43,182 bases of DNA, taken from an uncultured Prochlorococcus sp. (GTDB lineage: Bacteria > Cyanobacteriota > Cyanobacteriia > PCC-6307 > Cyanobiaceae). Below the pieces are notes generated by a model, which was not told where the DNA came from, ran no database searches, and worked only from the letters and a program-made list of their open reading frames with translations. Shown here piece after piece: positions 1 to 9,944 of the stretch. The stretch lies in assembly GCA_902623195.1 (NCBI GenBank), contig CACNSV010000007.1, forward strand, positions 1-43,182. The letters are read 5' to 3'. Within the stretch, counting starts at the first letter, position 1; each line of letters starts with the position of its first letter. Position numbers and translations under genes: made by a program.

Positions 1-743
1 GATCTAATTATTCTTTTTTTAGTCAAAAATGGAATAAAGCTATTAATGAAGTTAGTTTTAAATTGTTTCGTAATGAAACTTTGGGTTTCGTGGGTATTTC
101 AGGTAGTGGAAAAAGTACTCTAGGAAGAGCCTTAGTCGGACTTTTAGATCAGCGAGGAGGAAATATAAAAATTAATATTGATAATAGAAATCATAATAGA
201 AATCTCAAAATTCAAAAAGCTAGGAATATCCAAATGATCTTTCAAGATCCATATTCGAGCCTAAACCCTAAGATGACTATTCAAAGAATCTTAGAAGAAA
301 TTTTGTGTTTACATAATTCTTCTTGTAAGAAAATTATGCAAGATAAGCTTAAATCGACTTTAAATAAATTAAACTTACCTTCTGATAGTAACTTTCTTAA
401 TTCTTACCCTAATGAATTATCAGGTGGGCAACTACAAAGAGTAGCAATTGCTAGAGCACTTTTAATTAATCCTAAAATACTTATTTGTGATGAGAGTGTA
501 ACTATGCTTGATGCGACAGTAAAAATGGATATTTTAAAATTATTAAGGCAAATTCAGGAAGAAATGACTTTATCAATAATCTTTATTACACATGATTTAG
601 GATTAGCAAAAAAATTTTGTGATAGGTTATTGATAATCAATAAAGGCACAGTTGTGGAGGAGGGCGATTCATTTGAAGTATTCAATAATCCGCAACATAT
701 TGTTACTAAAAATCTTATTAGAAGTAGTTTAAATATTAATTAA
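1..743 (+). CDS. ABC transporter ATP-binding protein, oligopeptide (Opp/Dpp) type, 5' end outside window
   Basis: ATPase subunit of an import-type ABC transporter; the family powers peptide or nickel uptake at the inner membrane. The reading frame is open from base 3, so the gene starts to the left of the window; the TTG at 63 is internal. In order I see Walker A (GISGSGKST), the Q-loop (FQDPYSSLNP, the NP form typical of Opp/Dpp ATPases), signature LSGGQLQRVAIARAL, Walker B ILICDE and the H-loop THD. The D-loop region reads ESVTMLD where family members usually have EPTSALD or EAVSALD. No C-terminal oligopeptide-binding extension is obvious. It could be the second half of a double-ATPase protein; the missing 5' part would decide. 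The last 8 bases overlap the convergent pseudouridine synthase gene. Confidence 0.9.
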   Translation, partial: SNYSFFSQKWNKAINEVSFKLFRNETLGFVGISGSGKSTLGRALVGLLDQRGGNIKINIDNRNHNRNLKIQKARNIQMIFQDPYSSLNPKMTIQRILEEILCLHNSSCKKIMQDKLKSTLNKLNLPSDSNFLNSYPNELSGGQLQRVAIARALLINPKILICDESVTMLDATVKMDILKLLRQIQEEMTLSIIFITHDLGLAKKFCDRLLIINKGTVVEEGDSFEVFNNPQHIVTKNLIRSSLNIN

Positions 744-1710
744 TTTTTTTGATCGTTTTTAGGAGTTTTTGAAATTCGTATGGCAAATCAGCTTCGAAAG
801 TCATTTCATTACCATTAATAGGATGAATTAATCCTAAACGATTTGCGTGAAGGGCTTGTCCTGATAAATTACAAGGAAGTTTTTTACATCTACCATATAA
901 AGGATCTCCAAGAATCGGATGTTTAATGTAAGAGCAGTGAACTCTAATTTGATGAGTTCTACCAGTATCTAATTTGAAGCTCATTAATGAGTAATTACCA
1001 ATTCTTTCAATTAATTTCCAGTGAGTACATGCATATCTTCCTAAATTTTCTTCAACAACAGCATATTTTTTTCTATGATTTGGATTCCTTCCAATGTTTC
1101 CTACTATTGTACCTTCGTTTTCTTTAGGTGCTCCATGAATAACTGCTAAATAATTTCTTGAAGCAATTTTATTCTTTATTTGTAGCTGAAGATTTACTAA
1201 AGCTTCTTGGCTTTTAGCCACAACGATACAGCCTGAAGTATCTTTATCTAATCTATGAACGATGCCAGGTCTTAACTTCCCATTTATACCAGGTAAATTT
1301 TTGCAATGAGCTAATAATCCATTAACTAAAGTGCCAGATTTATGCCCCGGAGCAGGATGAACTGTTACTCCTGATAATTTATTAATAACTATGATATGTT
1401 TATCTTCAAATATAATATCTAGATCCATTTTTTCTGGTTTTAGATAAGGTAATGGCTCAGGTGGGGTTAACCAAATTTGTACATTATCTCCTTGCTTTAA
1501 GGGTGTTTTCGCTTTTGCTGGTTTGTAATTGATCAAAATTAATCCAGAATTTATAAAATTTTGAATACTTGTTCTACTCTGCTCTGGTCTTTGGCTTACA
1601 AGCCATCTATCAAGCCGCATAGGTAATTCAAACTTATATTGAATTTCAATTAGCTCTCCTTCTCCTTGACCAAATAACAAATTTTGTTCAGAATTCACTT
1701 GGTACCTCAA
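736..1710 (-). CDS. rluD: RluD-family 23S rRNA pseudouridine synthase
   Basis: Converts specific uridines in large-subunit rRNA to pseudouridine. Residues about 31-85 form an S4 RNA-binding domain (MRLDRWLVSQRPEQSRTSIQ). The catalytic domain follows, with the hallmark HRLDKDTSG at about 152-160 containing the catalytic Asp, and later GRTHQIRVH. The length (324 aa) is normal for RluD-type enzymes. The called start is a TTG at 1710 overlapping the upstream GTPase gene by 23 bases; an in-frame GTG five codons in is an equally possible start. The tight overlap with the RbgA-like gene suggests one transcript for two ribosome-maturation proteins. The exact target uridines cannot be read from sequence. 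Confidence 0.92.
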   Translation of the reverse strand: MRYQVNSEQNLLFGQGEGELIEIQYKFELPMRLDRWLVSQRPEQSRTSIQNFINSGLILINYKPAKAKTPLKQGDNVQIWLTPPEPLPYLKPEKMDLDIIFEDKHIIVINKLSGVTVHPAPGHKSGTLVNGLLAHCKNLPGINGKLRPGIVHRLDKDTSGCIVVAKSQEALVNLQLQIKNKIASRNYLAVIHGAPKENEGTIVGNIGRNPNHRKKYAVVEENLGRYACTHWKLIERIGNYSLMSFKLDTGRTHQIRVHCSYIKHPILGDPLYGRCKKLPCNLSGQALHANRLGLIHPINGNEMTFEADLPYEFQKLLKTIKKIN

Positions 1711-2560
1711 GACAAATCTTACCTAACATTTGAGTTCTGAAATCTTCAAGTAATTTATTTGCCATTCTCCTTTCATTACCTGAGGTATGTTTCTTAGAAG
1801 CTTGTTTAATCCATTGATCGGGATCTTTAAAATTTTTATCAAAATCTATGCTATATCTTTTAGATATCTGCTCTAAAGAAATATTAGAAATTGGATTTGT
1901 ATGTAATTTTAATATGATTCTTAAGAATTCTCTAGCAACACTATCAAGATCGTAGGCTGCTTCACCAATATCATCGCAGATTGCAAGATTTAAAGCAGAT
2001 TTTTGATTATCTAGATCGGGTGGAATTATTCCTGGGGCGTCTAGTAAATCAATACCATTATCTAATCGTATCCATCTAAGAGATCTTGTAACACCCGCTT
2101 TTCTTGCGCTCTCTACTACTCTTTTTTTAGCAATTCTATTGATTAAAGCTGACTTCCCTACATTTGGAAAACCTAGTGTTAGTGCCCTAATAGATCTTGT
2201 CTTCATACCTCTTGATTTTCTTCTAATATCTATTGATAATCTTGATTCTGATGCTGCTTTACATATTTCTTTGATGCCAATTCCTTTTTTTGAATCACAC
2301 CAAAGGGGAGTTTTATCTTTTTCCTTAAACCATTTAGTCCATTTATTAATTGCAGAATCTGTAATCATATCTGCTCTATTGATAACTAAAAGATGTTTTT
2401 TATCTTTTATCCACTTATTGAGATGTAGATGACTGGTTGAAAGTGGTATTCTTGCATCTCTAACTTCAATAACAAGATCTACTCTATTTATGGTTTCCTT
2501 GAGTTTTTTTTCAGCTTTTGCTATGTGACCTGGATACCATTGAATCTTAGGTATTTTCAC
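1688..2560 (-). CDS. rbgA: YlqF/RbgA-type ribosome biogenesis GTPase
   Basis: Circularly permuted GTPase that acts in late assembly of the 50S subunit. The permuted motif order is visible: G4 NRAD at 61-64 comes before G1 GFPNVGKS at 130-137 and G3 DAPG at 174-177. The N terminus IQWYPGHIAKA is characteristic of the family. It starts at GTG (2560), 290 aa, full family length. The 3' end overlaps the pseudouridine synthase, so the two genes are probably co-transcribed and translationally coupled. Confidence 0.93.
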   Translation of the reverse strand: MKIPKIQWYPGHIAKAEKKLKETINRVDLVIEVRDARIPLSTSHLHLNKWIKDKKHLLVINRADMITDSAINKWTKWFKEKDKTPLWCDSKKGIGIKEICKAASESRLSIDIRRKSRGMKTRSIRALTLGFPNVGKSALINRIAKKRVVESARKAGVTRSLRWIRLDNGIDLLDAPGIIPPDLDNQKSALNLAICDDIGEAAYDLDSVAREFLRIILKLHTNPISNISLEQISKRYSIDFDKNFKDPDQWIKQASKKHTSGNERRMANKLLEDFRTQMLGKICLEVPSEF

Positions 2561-2765
2561 ATTAATAAAATGTTTGGAATAAAAGAATTTTTAATTATTG
2601 ATTCTGATTTAAGTATATTTTATTCTATTTTTGTAATTTAAACTTTTTATGACTAACTAATTAAAAAAAATTTTAAATTTTATTAAGGCATAACTATTTA
2701 ATACCAACTTTTTACCCAATAGCGTTTTATAAACGTTAGGGTTTCAAGGTTATTAAGAAGTATTC

Positions 2766-3974
2766 ATGCCAAAGCTGTCTCTATCAAGTTTAAACAAATC
2801 ATCTCTAGAGGGTAAAAAAGTACTAGTTCGTGTTGATTTTAATGTTCCACTTAATGAGGAAGGAGAAATTACTGATGATACTCGTATAAGGGCAGCTATC
2901 CCAACAATTGAATATTTGATTAATAATTCATCTAAGGTAATATTATCAGCCCATTTTGGAAGACCAAAAGGCAAAGTAAATGAGAAGATGAGATTAACTC
3001 CAGTAGCCTCAAGATTAAGTTCAATTCTTCAAAAGAAAGTCACATTATCAAGTAGCTGTATTGGAGACGAAACTAATTCCTTAGCTAATGCACTAAACAA
3101 TGGTGATGTTATGTTGTTGGAAAATGTAAGATTTTATGAAGAAGAAGAGAAAAATGATAAAGATTTTGCAAAAAACTTAGCCTCTATTGCTGATATGTAT
3201 GTTAATGATGCTTTTGGTGCTGCACATAGAGCTCATGCATCTACAGAAGGAGTAACAGAATTCTTAAATCCATCTGTAGCAGGATTTTTATTAGAGAAAG
3301 AACTTAAATACTTGCAAGGTGCTATAGATAATCCTCAAAGACCATTAGCCGCAATAGTTGGTGGCTCTAAAGTCAGTAGTAAGATAGGGGTTTTAGATTC
3401 TCTTTTAGATAAATGCGATAAAATAATTATTGGTGGAGGGATGATATTCACTTTTTATAAAGCCAGAGGTTTAAATGTTGGGAAAAGTCTTGTTGAGGAA
3501 GATAAATTAGAATTAGCAAGAAACTTAGAAAAAAAAGCACAAGATAAAGGAGTTGAATTACTTTTACCTTCAGATGTAGTTCTTGCCAATGAATTCTCAC
3601 CAACTGCAGATAGTAAAATTTCTGATATCAAATCTATCAGCGGAGATTGGATGGGTTTAGATATTGGTCCAGAGTCTATTAAAACATTTCAAAAATCACT
3701 CATAGAGTGTAAATCAATAATTTGGAATGGCCCAATGGGTGTATTTGAATTTGAAAAATTTGCTAATGGCACTAATGCTATCGCAAAAACTTTAGCTGAT
3801 TTAAGTTCTTCTTCTAATGTCTGTACAATTATTGGAGGTGGTGATTCTGTAGCTGCTGTAGAAAAGGCGGGATTAGCTGATAAAATGTCGCATATTTCAA
3901 CTGGTGGTGGAGCGAGCTTAGAACTTCTTGAAGGGAAAATACTGCCAGGAGTCGCTGCTCTTAATGATTGCTAA
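2766..3974 (+). CDS. pgk: phosphoglycerate kinase
   Basis: Interconverts 1,3-bisphosphoglycerate plus ADP and 3-phosphoglycerate plus ATP; in a cyanobacterium it serves both the Calvin cycle and glycolysis. Visible motifs are VDFNVPL (23-29), GRPKG (65-69), and the nucleotide-domain motifs GPMGVFE (about 322) and GGGDSVAAV (about 357). 402 aa is the usual length. Start ATG at 2766, after a 205-bp leader. The 3' end overlaps the convergent secreted hypothetical by 14 bases, and there is no room for an intrinsic terminator between them. Confidence 0.98.
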   Translation: MPKLSLSSLNKSSLEGKKVLVRVDFNVPLNEEGEITDDTRIRAAIPTIEYLINNSSKVILSAHFGRPKGKVNEKMRLTPVASRLSSILQKKVTLSSSCIGDETNSLANALNNGDVMLLENVRFYEEEEKNDKDFAKNLASIADMYVNDAFGAAHRAHASTEGVTEFLNPSVAGFLLEKELKYLQGAIDNPQRPLAAIVGGSKVSSKIGVLDSLLDKCDKIIIGGGMIFTFYKARGLNVGKSLVEEDKLELARNLEKKAQDKGVELLLPSDVVLANEFSPTADSKISDIKSISGDWMGLDIGPESIKTFQKSLIECKSIIWNGPMGVFEFEKFANGTNAIAKTLADLSSSSNVCTIIGGGDSVAAVEKAGLADKMSHISTGGGASLELLEGKILPGVAALNDC

Positions 3975-4701
3975 ATTTGTAATCGTCAACGATATTTACA
4001 GTTTTTGTAAATGATACCAATCCACTTGGATGGGCAATTATACCTGTCCAAATTTGAACGCCTGGTACTAATGGGGCTCGAGATACTTTGAAAATCCCTC
4101 CTGTGGCTAGAGGCTCCAGAGGAATTAATTGGTTTAATAATTTTCCTTCTTGATATTCTTTGATACCTCCTGCAATTATTGTTTCTTCTAGGGGTTGATT
4201 TAAAATTATATCTATATCATATTTGGAACCTGTCAACACTTTATCTGGGATTGAGATTTTGATATCAATTTGATTATCATCATTCCTTATAGTAGTCAAA
4301 TTATTTTCAATATTGCTTTGTTTTATTAATCCATTTTCTAAGCTTATTAGAAAATTAAAGGTTGACTCTAATTTAAATTTTTCCCCATTCAAATTTTTAC
4401 TACCATAAAGTCTAATATCAAGATTATATTTATTAGGGTTAATTGATCTTGATTTAATTACTTCCCATTTTGCATCTGGAAATTCTTTAATTAATTTGGA
4501 GAATTTATTTTTAAACTCAATTTTTTCATTTTTATCAAAATATTTTTCTAAAGCTGTAAAATTTCTCTGATTTAATTCAGTCTCAATATCTTGAAAAATC
4601 TTTTTAAACTTATCTTCGCAAATTGCAAATGTTGATGATATGAGATAAAAGAAGATATAGATAATACTTATTAATTTAGAAAAAGAATTAAATTTAATCA
4701 T
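3961..4701 (-). CDS. hypothetical exported protein
   Basis: I do not recognise the family. The N terminus is a clear signal peptide: a basic start, a hydrophobic stretch [14 protein letters not shown]-like over residues 10-25, then STFAICED, so cleavage after the TFA is likely and the protein would be periplasmic, thylakoid-lumenal or, if the Cys at 28 were lipidated, membrane-anchored (no good lipobox is present). Residues 30-130 are charged and lysine-rich; residues 145-240 read like a beta-sandwich with alternating hydrophobics. 246 aa. It is divergent from murG with a 42-base gap to the preferred murG start, so the two share a promoter region. Confidence 0.75.
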   Translation of the reverse strand: MIKFNSFSKLISIIYIFFYLISSTFAICEDKFKKIFQDIETELNQRNFTALEKYFDKNEKIEFKNKFSKLIKEFPDAKWEVIKSRSINPNKYNLDIRLYGSKNLNGEKFKLESTFNFLISLENGLIKQSNIENNLTTIRNDDNQIDIKISIPDKVLTGSKYDIDIILNQPLEETIIAGGIKEYQEGKLLNQLIPLEPLATGGIFKVSRAPLVPGVQIWTGIIAHPSGLVSFTKTVNIVDDYKFSNH

Positions 4702-4743
4702 TTTATATTTATTTTATTTACTATAGATGATTTGCTCATTTTT

Positions 4744-5853
4744 ATGAAAAGAAAAATAAAAAATTTATTAGTTGCGGCTAGTGGCACCGGTGGTCATATT
4801 TTCCCAGCATTAACGATTGTCGATAATCTTCATAGCAATTGGAAAATAAATTGGTTGGGTATACAAAATAGATGTGAAATTAATCTTGTACCTCAAGAAT
4901 ATAATTTATTTACCTTAAATATTGTTTCTCCTCAAGGGAATAATTTATCTCTAATGATTAAGTATCTCCAGTTATTTATTGCGACTTTGCCAGTAATTAG
5001 AATAATGATTAGTAGAAAAATTCAATTAGTTTTTGCGACTGGCGGATATATATCAGTACCATCTATTATCGCAGCGAAATTATTGAACATACCGATCATA
5101 ATTCATGAATCTAATGTTGTTCCTGGCTTGGCTACAAAGTATTTTGGTAGATATTGTAATTTTGTTTTAACAGGTTTTAAAGAAACAGCTTCTTATTTAA
5201 AAGGATGTAATGTTGTTTTTACGGGGACTCCACTACGTAAACAATTTTATATTAATAATGATATTCCAAGTTGGGTTCCAGTTGGTAATCAACCATTGAT
5301 AATTATTATGGGAGGAAGTCAAGGTGCACAAGTTATAAATGATGTTATTTACAATTTATTAGATTTTTTAAATGATAAGGATTTTAGGATAGTCCATATT
5401 TTAGGTAATAAGATGGATTCTAAATTTAATAATAAAAAAAATGCAAATTATATCCCAATAGGTTTTACAAATGAAATTGCAGCATTATTGCAAAATTGTG
5501 ACTTAGTAATTTCTAGAGCAGGATCTGGTGCAATAAATGAAATAATTAAAACGAGATCGCCTTCAATACTTATTCCATATCCAAATGCTAAAAATAATCA
5601 TCAAGAAAAAAATGCCTTAATTCTTTCTTCAATAGGTTGTTCAATTATGATTGAGCAAAATAAAAATCTAGAAATCACTTTAAAAAAAAATTTGCAGAGA
5701 ATTTTTAATATGCAATCTAATGATTCAAAAAATCAATATAAAATTTTAGACATAATGAAAAAAAATATTTCTGAATTTGATTTAAAAGATCCTAGGCAAG
5801 AAATTAAGAAAATTATTAATTACTACACAAAAAAAAATTATAAAGCTCAATAG
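4744..5853 (+). CDS. murG: UDP-N-acetylglucosamine transferase MurG (lipid II synthase)
   Basis: Adds GlcNAc to lipid I to make lipid II on the cytoplasmic face of the inner membrane. The glycine-rich N-terminal loop SGTGGHIFPA, the HESNVVPG motif, GGSQGAQ at the start of the second Rossmann domain and the donor-binding ISRAGSGAINE all match MurG. An in-frame TTG at 4732 would add four residues, but the ATG at 4744 (MKRKIKN) gives the usual N terminus and I prefer it. 369 aa. The last 38 bases overlap the convergent CobD-like aminotransferase. Confidence 0.95.
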   Translation: MKRKIKNLLVAASGTGGHIFPALTIVDNLHSNWKINWLGIQNRCEINLVPQEYNLFTLNIVSPQGNNLSLMIKYLQLFIATLPVIRIMISRKIQLVFATGGYISVPSIIAAKLLNIPIIIHESNVVPGLATKYFGRYCNFVLTGFKETASYLKGCNVVFTGTPLRKQFYINNDIPSWVPVGNQPLIIIMGGSQGAQVINDVIYNLLDFLNDKDFRIVHILGNKMDSKFNNKKNANYIPIGFTNEIAALLQNCDLVISRAGSGAINEIIKTRSPSILIPYPNAKNNHQEKNALILSSIGCSIMIEQNKNLEITLKKNLQRIFNMQSNDSKNQYKILDIMKKNISEFDLKDPRQEIKKIINYYTKKNYKAQ

Positions 5854-6907
5854 CAATTTTTTGATTTTTCTCATGAGTTTGTAAACTAATTCTCGCCCAC
5901 TTATCATCTAAAAATCTAAATGAAGAACATTCTCTAATAAGTATTTTTTTGCTGGATAAATACTTTATACTTTCAATTAGAGAATCTTTGCTTTCTATTA
6001 AGAGAAAATTTGTTGTTGATTCATGTACTTTTATTTGGCAAATTTTTTTCAGTTCATTAGTTAACCATTGTTTTTCAATATTTATCCACGTATGAATTTT
6101 CTTAGTCCATTTTTTGTATTCTTCTTTACTACTTAATAATTTTATTCCTGTTTGAATTGCAAGTGAATTTACTGGCCATGGATCTCTCAATCTATTGAGA
6201 TTTTGACATATTGTTGAGGAACTAATCATATAACCTAGTCTTAATCCAGGAATACTAAATAATTTTGTCAAACTTCTAATAACTATTAAATTATCAAATT
6301 TTTTTGTAAGAGGTATTAAAGATTCATTTTCACCATTTGGTGTTAACGATAGGAATGCCTCATCACAAATTACTAGTTTATAATTCTCAATTAACTCTTC
6401 TAGTGAATTTCTTTCCCATAATTGGCCGGTGGGATTATGAGGGTTAGTAATCCAAAGCACATCACATTTTGGTTTTAAAGGAAAAGGTTGTTTAATATTT
6501 TTAAAATTATTTTTAGGAAGCTCACCTAAAAAATATTTTCCTTGCCAACAGTTTAATGCTCTTTCATAATCTACAAATCCTGGGACAGGTAAGCAATTTA
6601 ATTTATATTTTGCTGCTTCAAATCCTGCCCAAGTAATTAATTCTGAAGCTCCATTACCAGGCATTATGCAGCTAGGATCTATATTGTGAAAAATTCCTAT
6701 TGTTTCTTTAAGCTTATTCAAATTTCTTTCAGGATAATATCTAAAACTTTCATTTTTTATGTCAATACATAACTCATCTTTTAGAAAATTAGGGATCTCA
6801 AATGGCACGATAGATGCACTCGCATCAATAATATCTGATAATGAATAATTAAATTTCTCCGCAAAGTGATATATATTTCCTCCGTGTTTAAAGTCTAAAT
6901 TTTTCAA
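5816..6907 (-). CDS. cobD: class I/II aminotransferase, CobD/threonine-phosphate decarboxylase-like
   Basis: PLP-dependent fold-type I enzyme. The N terminus KHGGNIYHFAEKF and IIDASASIVPF is characteristic of the CobD/CobC branch, which makes (R)-1-amino-2-propanol phosphate for the cobalamin or pseudocobalamin nucleotide loop. PLP motifs: NPHNPTGQLW, VICDEAF, and the Schiff-base lysine in SLTKLFSIPGLRLGY. Starts with TTG (6907); 363 aa. Family is certain; the substrate is inferred from the N terminus, and a HisC-like histidinol-phosphate aminotransferase is the alternative. Last gene of the long minus-strand run. Confidence 0.82.
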   Translation of the reverse strand: MKNLDFKHGGNIYHFAEKFNYSLSDIIDASASIVPFEIPNFLKDELCIDIKNESFRYYPERNLNKLKETIGIFHNIDPSCIMPGNGASELITWAGFEAAKYKLNCLPVPGFVDYERALNCWQGKYFLGELPKNNFKNIKQPFPLKPKCDVLWITNPHNPTGQLWERNSLEELIENYKLVICDEAFLSLTPNGENESLIPLTKKFDNLIVIRSLTKLFSIPGLRLGYMISSSTICQNLNRLRDPWPVNSLAIQTGIKLLSSKEEYKKWTKKIHTWINIEKQWLTNELKKICQIKVHESTTNFLLIESKDSLIESIKYLSSKKILIRECSSFRFLDDKWARISLQTHEKNQKIAIELYNFFLCSN

Positions 6908-6958
6908 AATATCAAATTTATACCTAACTTCTTTAAATATACTTATAAATTTTATATT

Positions 6959-8128
6959 TTAATTTTTCCATAATAAACCTGAACCAACAGCTTCTTTAAT
7001 ATTTGATATTTGATAATGATTTAGTTGTTTGAGAATACCTTGTAATATATCAGGCACTAACTTAGGTCCTTTATAGATCCAACCTGTATAGACTTGTATC
7101 AATGAGGCTCCAGAGGTTATTCTCTCCCATGCAGATTCTGGAGAATCTATTCCACCAACACCAATTAAAGTTATATTTTTATCGATATTGTGGATATGTT
7201 TAATAATTTTATTAGCCTTATTTCTTAAAGGTTTTCCACTTAAACCGCCGCTTTCATCTGATAACAAAGTATTTGTTTTTTCAATAAGGGTATTTTCAAG
7301 ACCTAGCCTATTAAGACTAGTATTTGTTGCGATAATACCATTAATTCTTTCATCATTTATTAGTTGACAAATTTTATCTATTTCTTCAAAGCTCAAGTCT
7401 GGAGCGATTTTTACAAAAAGAGGTGGGCAATCTGGTAGGTTTTTGATTTCTTTAAGTAATTCTCTAAGAAGAATTGGGTCCTGTAATTTTCTTAGCCCTT
7501 CAGTATTAGGAGAACTAACATTTATTGCCGCGTAATTGCAATATGGGATAAGAAGTTTTAAAGATGAAATATAATCATCTGTTGCATTTGCAATGGAAGT
7601 TATTTTTGACTTTCCAAAATTTATCCCTAAACAGTTTTTTTCTCTATCAACCTTTTTCTTGATATTTTGTTTATTGAGATTCTTTAAGAATAAGTCAGCT
7701 CCATTATTATTAAAACCCATTCTATTTAAAGCGGCTTGTTCATCAGAAATTCTAAATAATCTTGGTTTTGGATTGCCTGGCTGTGCATATTGAGTAACTG
7801 TTCCTAATTCGGAGAAACCAAAACCGAAATCTTGCCAGATATTTGCAGCTATTCCGTTCTTGTCAAATCCAGCCGCAAGCCCAATGGGATTAGGAAAATT
7901 TATGCCAGAAATTTCCTGATTTAACTTTTTGTCTAAGATACATAATTCGTTTCTAATCTCTTCAAGATAATTAGATATGAACCGCAATTCTTTTTGACTT
8001 GAACAAAATCCTAAAAGCTTTAAAGATAAATTTGTTAAACATTCTGCATCAACTCCTTTATCTTCCTTCAGGATTGGCTTAATTAATCTTTCATAAAGAT
8101 TTGTGATTGAATATAGATTTTTTATCAT
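6959..8128 (-). CDS. pyrD: dihydroorotate dehydrogenase, class 2 (quinone-dependent)
   Basis: Oxidises dihydroorotate to orotate in pyrimidine synthesis, passing electrons to membrane quinone. The N-terminal extension before the barrel (about residues 1-65) marks the membrane-associated class 2 type. Motifs: [10 protein letters not shown] (FMN binding), [23 protein letters not shown] with the catalytic-base serine region, KIAPDLS, and the C-terminal phosphate-binding GVGGIDS and [11 protein letters not shown]. 389 aa, ATG start at 8128 overlapping the rnhA stop by 4 bases, so translation is probably coupled. pyrB lies elsewhere in the window, not in the same operon. Confidence 0.97.
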   Translation of the reverse strand: MIKNLYSITNLYERLIKPILKEDKGVDAECLTNLSLKLLGFCSSQKELRFISNYLEEIRNELCILDKKLNQEISGINFPNPIGLAAGFDKNGIAANIWQDFGFGFSELGTVTQYAQPGNPKPRLFRISDEQAALNRMGFNNNGADLFLKNLNKQNIKKKVDREKNCLGINFGKSKITSIANATDDYISSLKLLIPYCNYAAINVSSPNTEGLRKLQDPILLRELLKEIKNLPDCPPLFVKIAPDLSFEEIDKICQLINDERINGIIATNTSLNRLGLENTLIEKTNTLLSDESGGLSGKPLRNKANKIIKHIHNIDKNITLIGVGGIDSPESAWERITSGASLIQVYTGWIYKGPKLVPDILQGILKQLNHYQISNIKEAVGSGLLWKN

Positions 8129-8850
8129 TGAGGATTTTGATTATTATTTTGAATTCTCCATAGTTTTTTGCTGGTTGGTTTAATAATCCAATTACGCCAA
8201 TTAAATTGCTTCATTTCTCTTATGTAATTATTCTCTTCTACAGAAAGTAAATCGCATAATTCACTAGTTGTTAATAAATAACCTTTTTGTGCAAATTTGC
8301 TAACTAATTCAATACGAGAATACAAATTAATTATTTCTTGGGGTGCTTCTATGTCACTTTGATTAATATCTTCTTTTTGATTCTTTTCTATTTTATTTTT
8401 ACCTTTACTGTAATTAGTTGCTATTAGATCTACTCTTTCATTATATTTGTCTCCACTATGACCTTTCACGAATTCCATGGTTAATTCATGAATTCTTAAT
8501 CCATCAATCTTTTGCCATAAATCTAAATTCTGCACCGGTTTGCCAGTGCTTGTTTTCCATCCATTTTTCTTCCAATTATTAATCCAGCTACTATAGCCAT
8601 CAATTAAGTATTTACTATCAGTTCTTAATTTAAAATTTTTTTTAAGTTTAAATTGTTTTAATTTTTCTAAAGTTTTAATAGCAGCCATAAGTTCCATTCT
8701 GTTATTAGTAGTATTGCTTTCAAAACCTCCAATCTCTAATTCACTTCCATCTTCAAATAAAATTAAGCCTCCCCATCCTCCATTACCAGGGTTGCCACTG
8801 CAGGCTCCATCAGTAGCAGCTTCAATTGCAATATTTTGACTACTATCCAT
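8125..8850 (-). CDS. rnhA: ribonuclease HI with a C-terminal extension
   Basis: Cleaves RNA in RNA-DNA hybrids. Residues about 8-150 are a complete RNase HI domain: [10 protein letters not shown] (first catalytic Asp), NNRMELMA (Glu), TDSKYLIDG (Asp), KGHSG (His) and ERVDLIA (last Asp). At 241 aa it is about 85 residues longer than a typical RNase HI; the extra part (about 155-241) has a lysine-rich linker followed by a region with helical, winged-helix-like spacing ending in [16 protein letters not shown], which I cannot assign. ATG at 8850; 4-base overlap with pyrD. Confidence 0.93.
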   Translation of the reverse strand: MDSSQNIAIEAATDGACSGNPGNGGWGGLILFEDGSELEIGGFESNTTNNRMELMAAIKTLEKLKQFKLKKNFKLRTDSKYLIDGYSSWINNWKKNGWKTSTGKPVQNLDLWQKIDGLRIHELTMEFVKGHSGDKYNERVDLIATNYSKGKNKIEKNQKEDINQSDIEAPQEIINLYSRIELVSKFAQKGYLLTTSELCDLLSVEENNYIREMKQFNWRNWIIKPTSKKLWRIQNNNQNPQ

Positions 8851-8858
8851 AGATTTAG

Positions 8859-8894
8859 AGCCGATAAAAGAAACTACCGGCTAATAATTTTTTT
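8859..8894. terminator. hairpin between rplL and rnhA, possible weak terminator
   Basis: Arms AGCCG (8859-8863) and CGGCT (8878-8882) enclose a 14-base loop. A T-run lies on the plus-strand side (8887-8894), which is the wrong side for the minus-strand transcript leaving rplL, so termination of the ribosomal operon here is uncertain; it could instead act as an attenuator or an mRNA-processing stem before rnhA. Confidence 0.3.
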
Positions 8895-8895
8895 A

Positions 8896-9291
8896 TTACT
8901 TAAGTGTAACTTTTCCTCCGGCTTCTTCAATCTCTTTCTTTAAAGCTTCTGCATCTGCTTTCGCTAGTGCTTCTTTTACAGTTTTAGGGGCTGCCTCTAC
9001 AAGTGCTTTTGCATCTCCTAAACCAAGTCCAGTGGCATTTCTGACAACTTTAAGAACTTTTATTTTTGCAGATGCATCAAAACTTTCTAAGATTACATCG
9101 AATTCGCTTTGCTCTTCAGCAGCTGCGCCATCTCCATCTCCACCACCTGCACCTGGAGCAGCCATGACGACTCCTGCTGATGCTGCGGCAGATACTCCAA
9201 AAGTTTCTTCTATTTGCTTGACTAGCTCAGAAGCTTCTAGTAGTGAAAGAGATTTTAGTGATTCAAGAATTTCTTCGGTTTTTGCAGACAT
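8896..9291 (-). CDS. rplL: 50S ribosomal protein L7/L12
   Basis: Forms the flexible stalk dimer that recruits translation factors. The N-terminal dimerisation helices ([20 protein letters not shown]), an Ala/Gly-rich hinge around residues 38-60, and the C-terminal domain with [18 protein letters not shown] are all present. 131 aa, ATG at 9291. It follows rplJ by 27 bases, the standard rplJL pair. Confidence 0.99.
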   Translation of the reverse strand: MSAKTEEILESLKSLSLLEASELVKQIEETFGVSAAASAGVVMAAPGAGGGDGDGAAAEEQSEFDVILESFDASAKIKVLKVVRNATGLGLGDAKALVEAAPKTVKEALAKADAEALKKEIEEAGGKVTLK

Positions 9292-9318
9292 TTTTTTTGT
9301 TGATAATTTAATTGGAAT

Positions 9319-9846
9319 TTAAGATTCTGAACTTTCAGAATGTTGCTTTAGTGATCTAGCAAGTCCAGATGGAATTTCATTGATACCAATAGCTAGTTTA
9401 GTTGCGACACCGTTTAAGGCACCAGCAATTTTCGCCATTAATACCTCTCTTGAAGGAAGATTAGCTATCTCTTTGATTTCAGCTTGGCTAAGAAGTTTTC
9501 CTTCAAATAAAGCACCTTTTGTTTCGGATTTATTTGTTTCTTTTTGAAAAGATTGGATTGCCTTTACAGCTCCTCCAACATCTTCTTTTATTAAAACAAA
9601 AGCATTAGAACCTGTTAATAAAGAATCTAGATCAGACCAGTTACTTTCTCCTTCAATGGCTCTACGCATTAATGAATTTTTTGTAACCTTACAAATCCCT
9701 TGAGTTGCATGCAATCTGGCACGCAAATCAGACATCTCTTTTATTGATAGACCTTTAAAATCAAGGACTACTGCCATTTCCGATTCGTTTAAGAGAGTTT
9801 TAATCTCTTGAACTATTTGTTGCTTATTCTCAAGTGTTCGGCCCAT
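9319..9846 (-). CDS. rplJ: 50S ribosomal protein L10
   Basis: Anchors L7/L12 dimers to the ribosome. The conserved part starts at [16 protein letters not shown], encoded from the ATG at 9846, giving 175 aa, the usual L10 length. An in-frame GTG at 9891 would add 15 residues (MSHFLLFQN...) that do not look like L10, so I place the start at 9846. [12 protein letters not shown] and the C-terminal helix that binds L7/L12 are visible. The upstream gap contains a possible autoregulatory leader. Confidence 0.97.
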   Translation of the reverse strand: MGRTLENKQQIVQEIKTLLNESEMAVVLDFKGLSIKEMSDLRARLHATQGICKVTKNSLMRRAIEGESNWSDLDSLLTGSNAFVLIKEDVGGAVKAIQSFQKETNKSETKGALFEGKLLSQAEIKEIANLPSREVLMAKIAGALNGVATKLAIGINEIPSGLARSLKQHSESSES

Positions 9847-9944
9847 TCTTTTTTTTGGATCGTAATTTTGGAAGAGCAGGAAATGCGACACAGAAATAAG
9901 TATAGGTCGCTTTTATTAGATCCAAAAAATGATGAAAATTAAAA

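Noticed and set aside
9847-9891. GTG start giving a 190-aa L10
   Set aside because: The extra 15 residues do not match L10; the ATG at 9846 gives the standard 175 aa.
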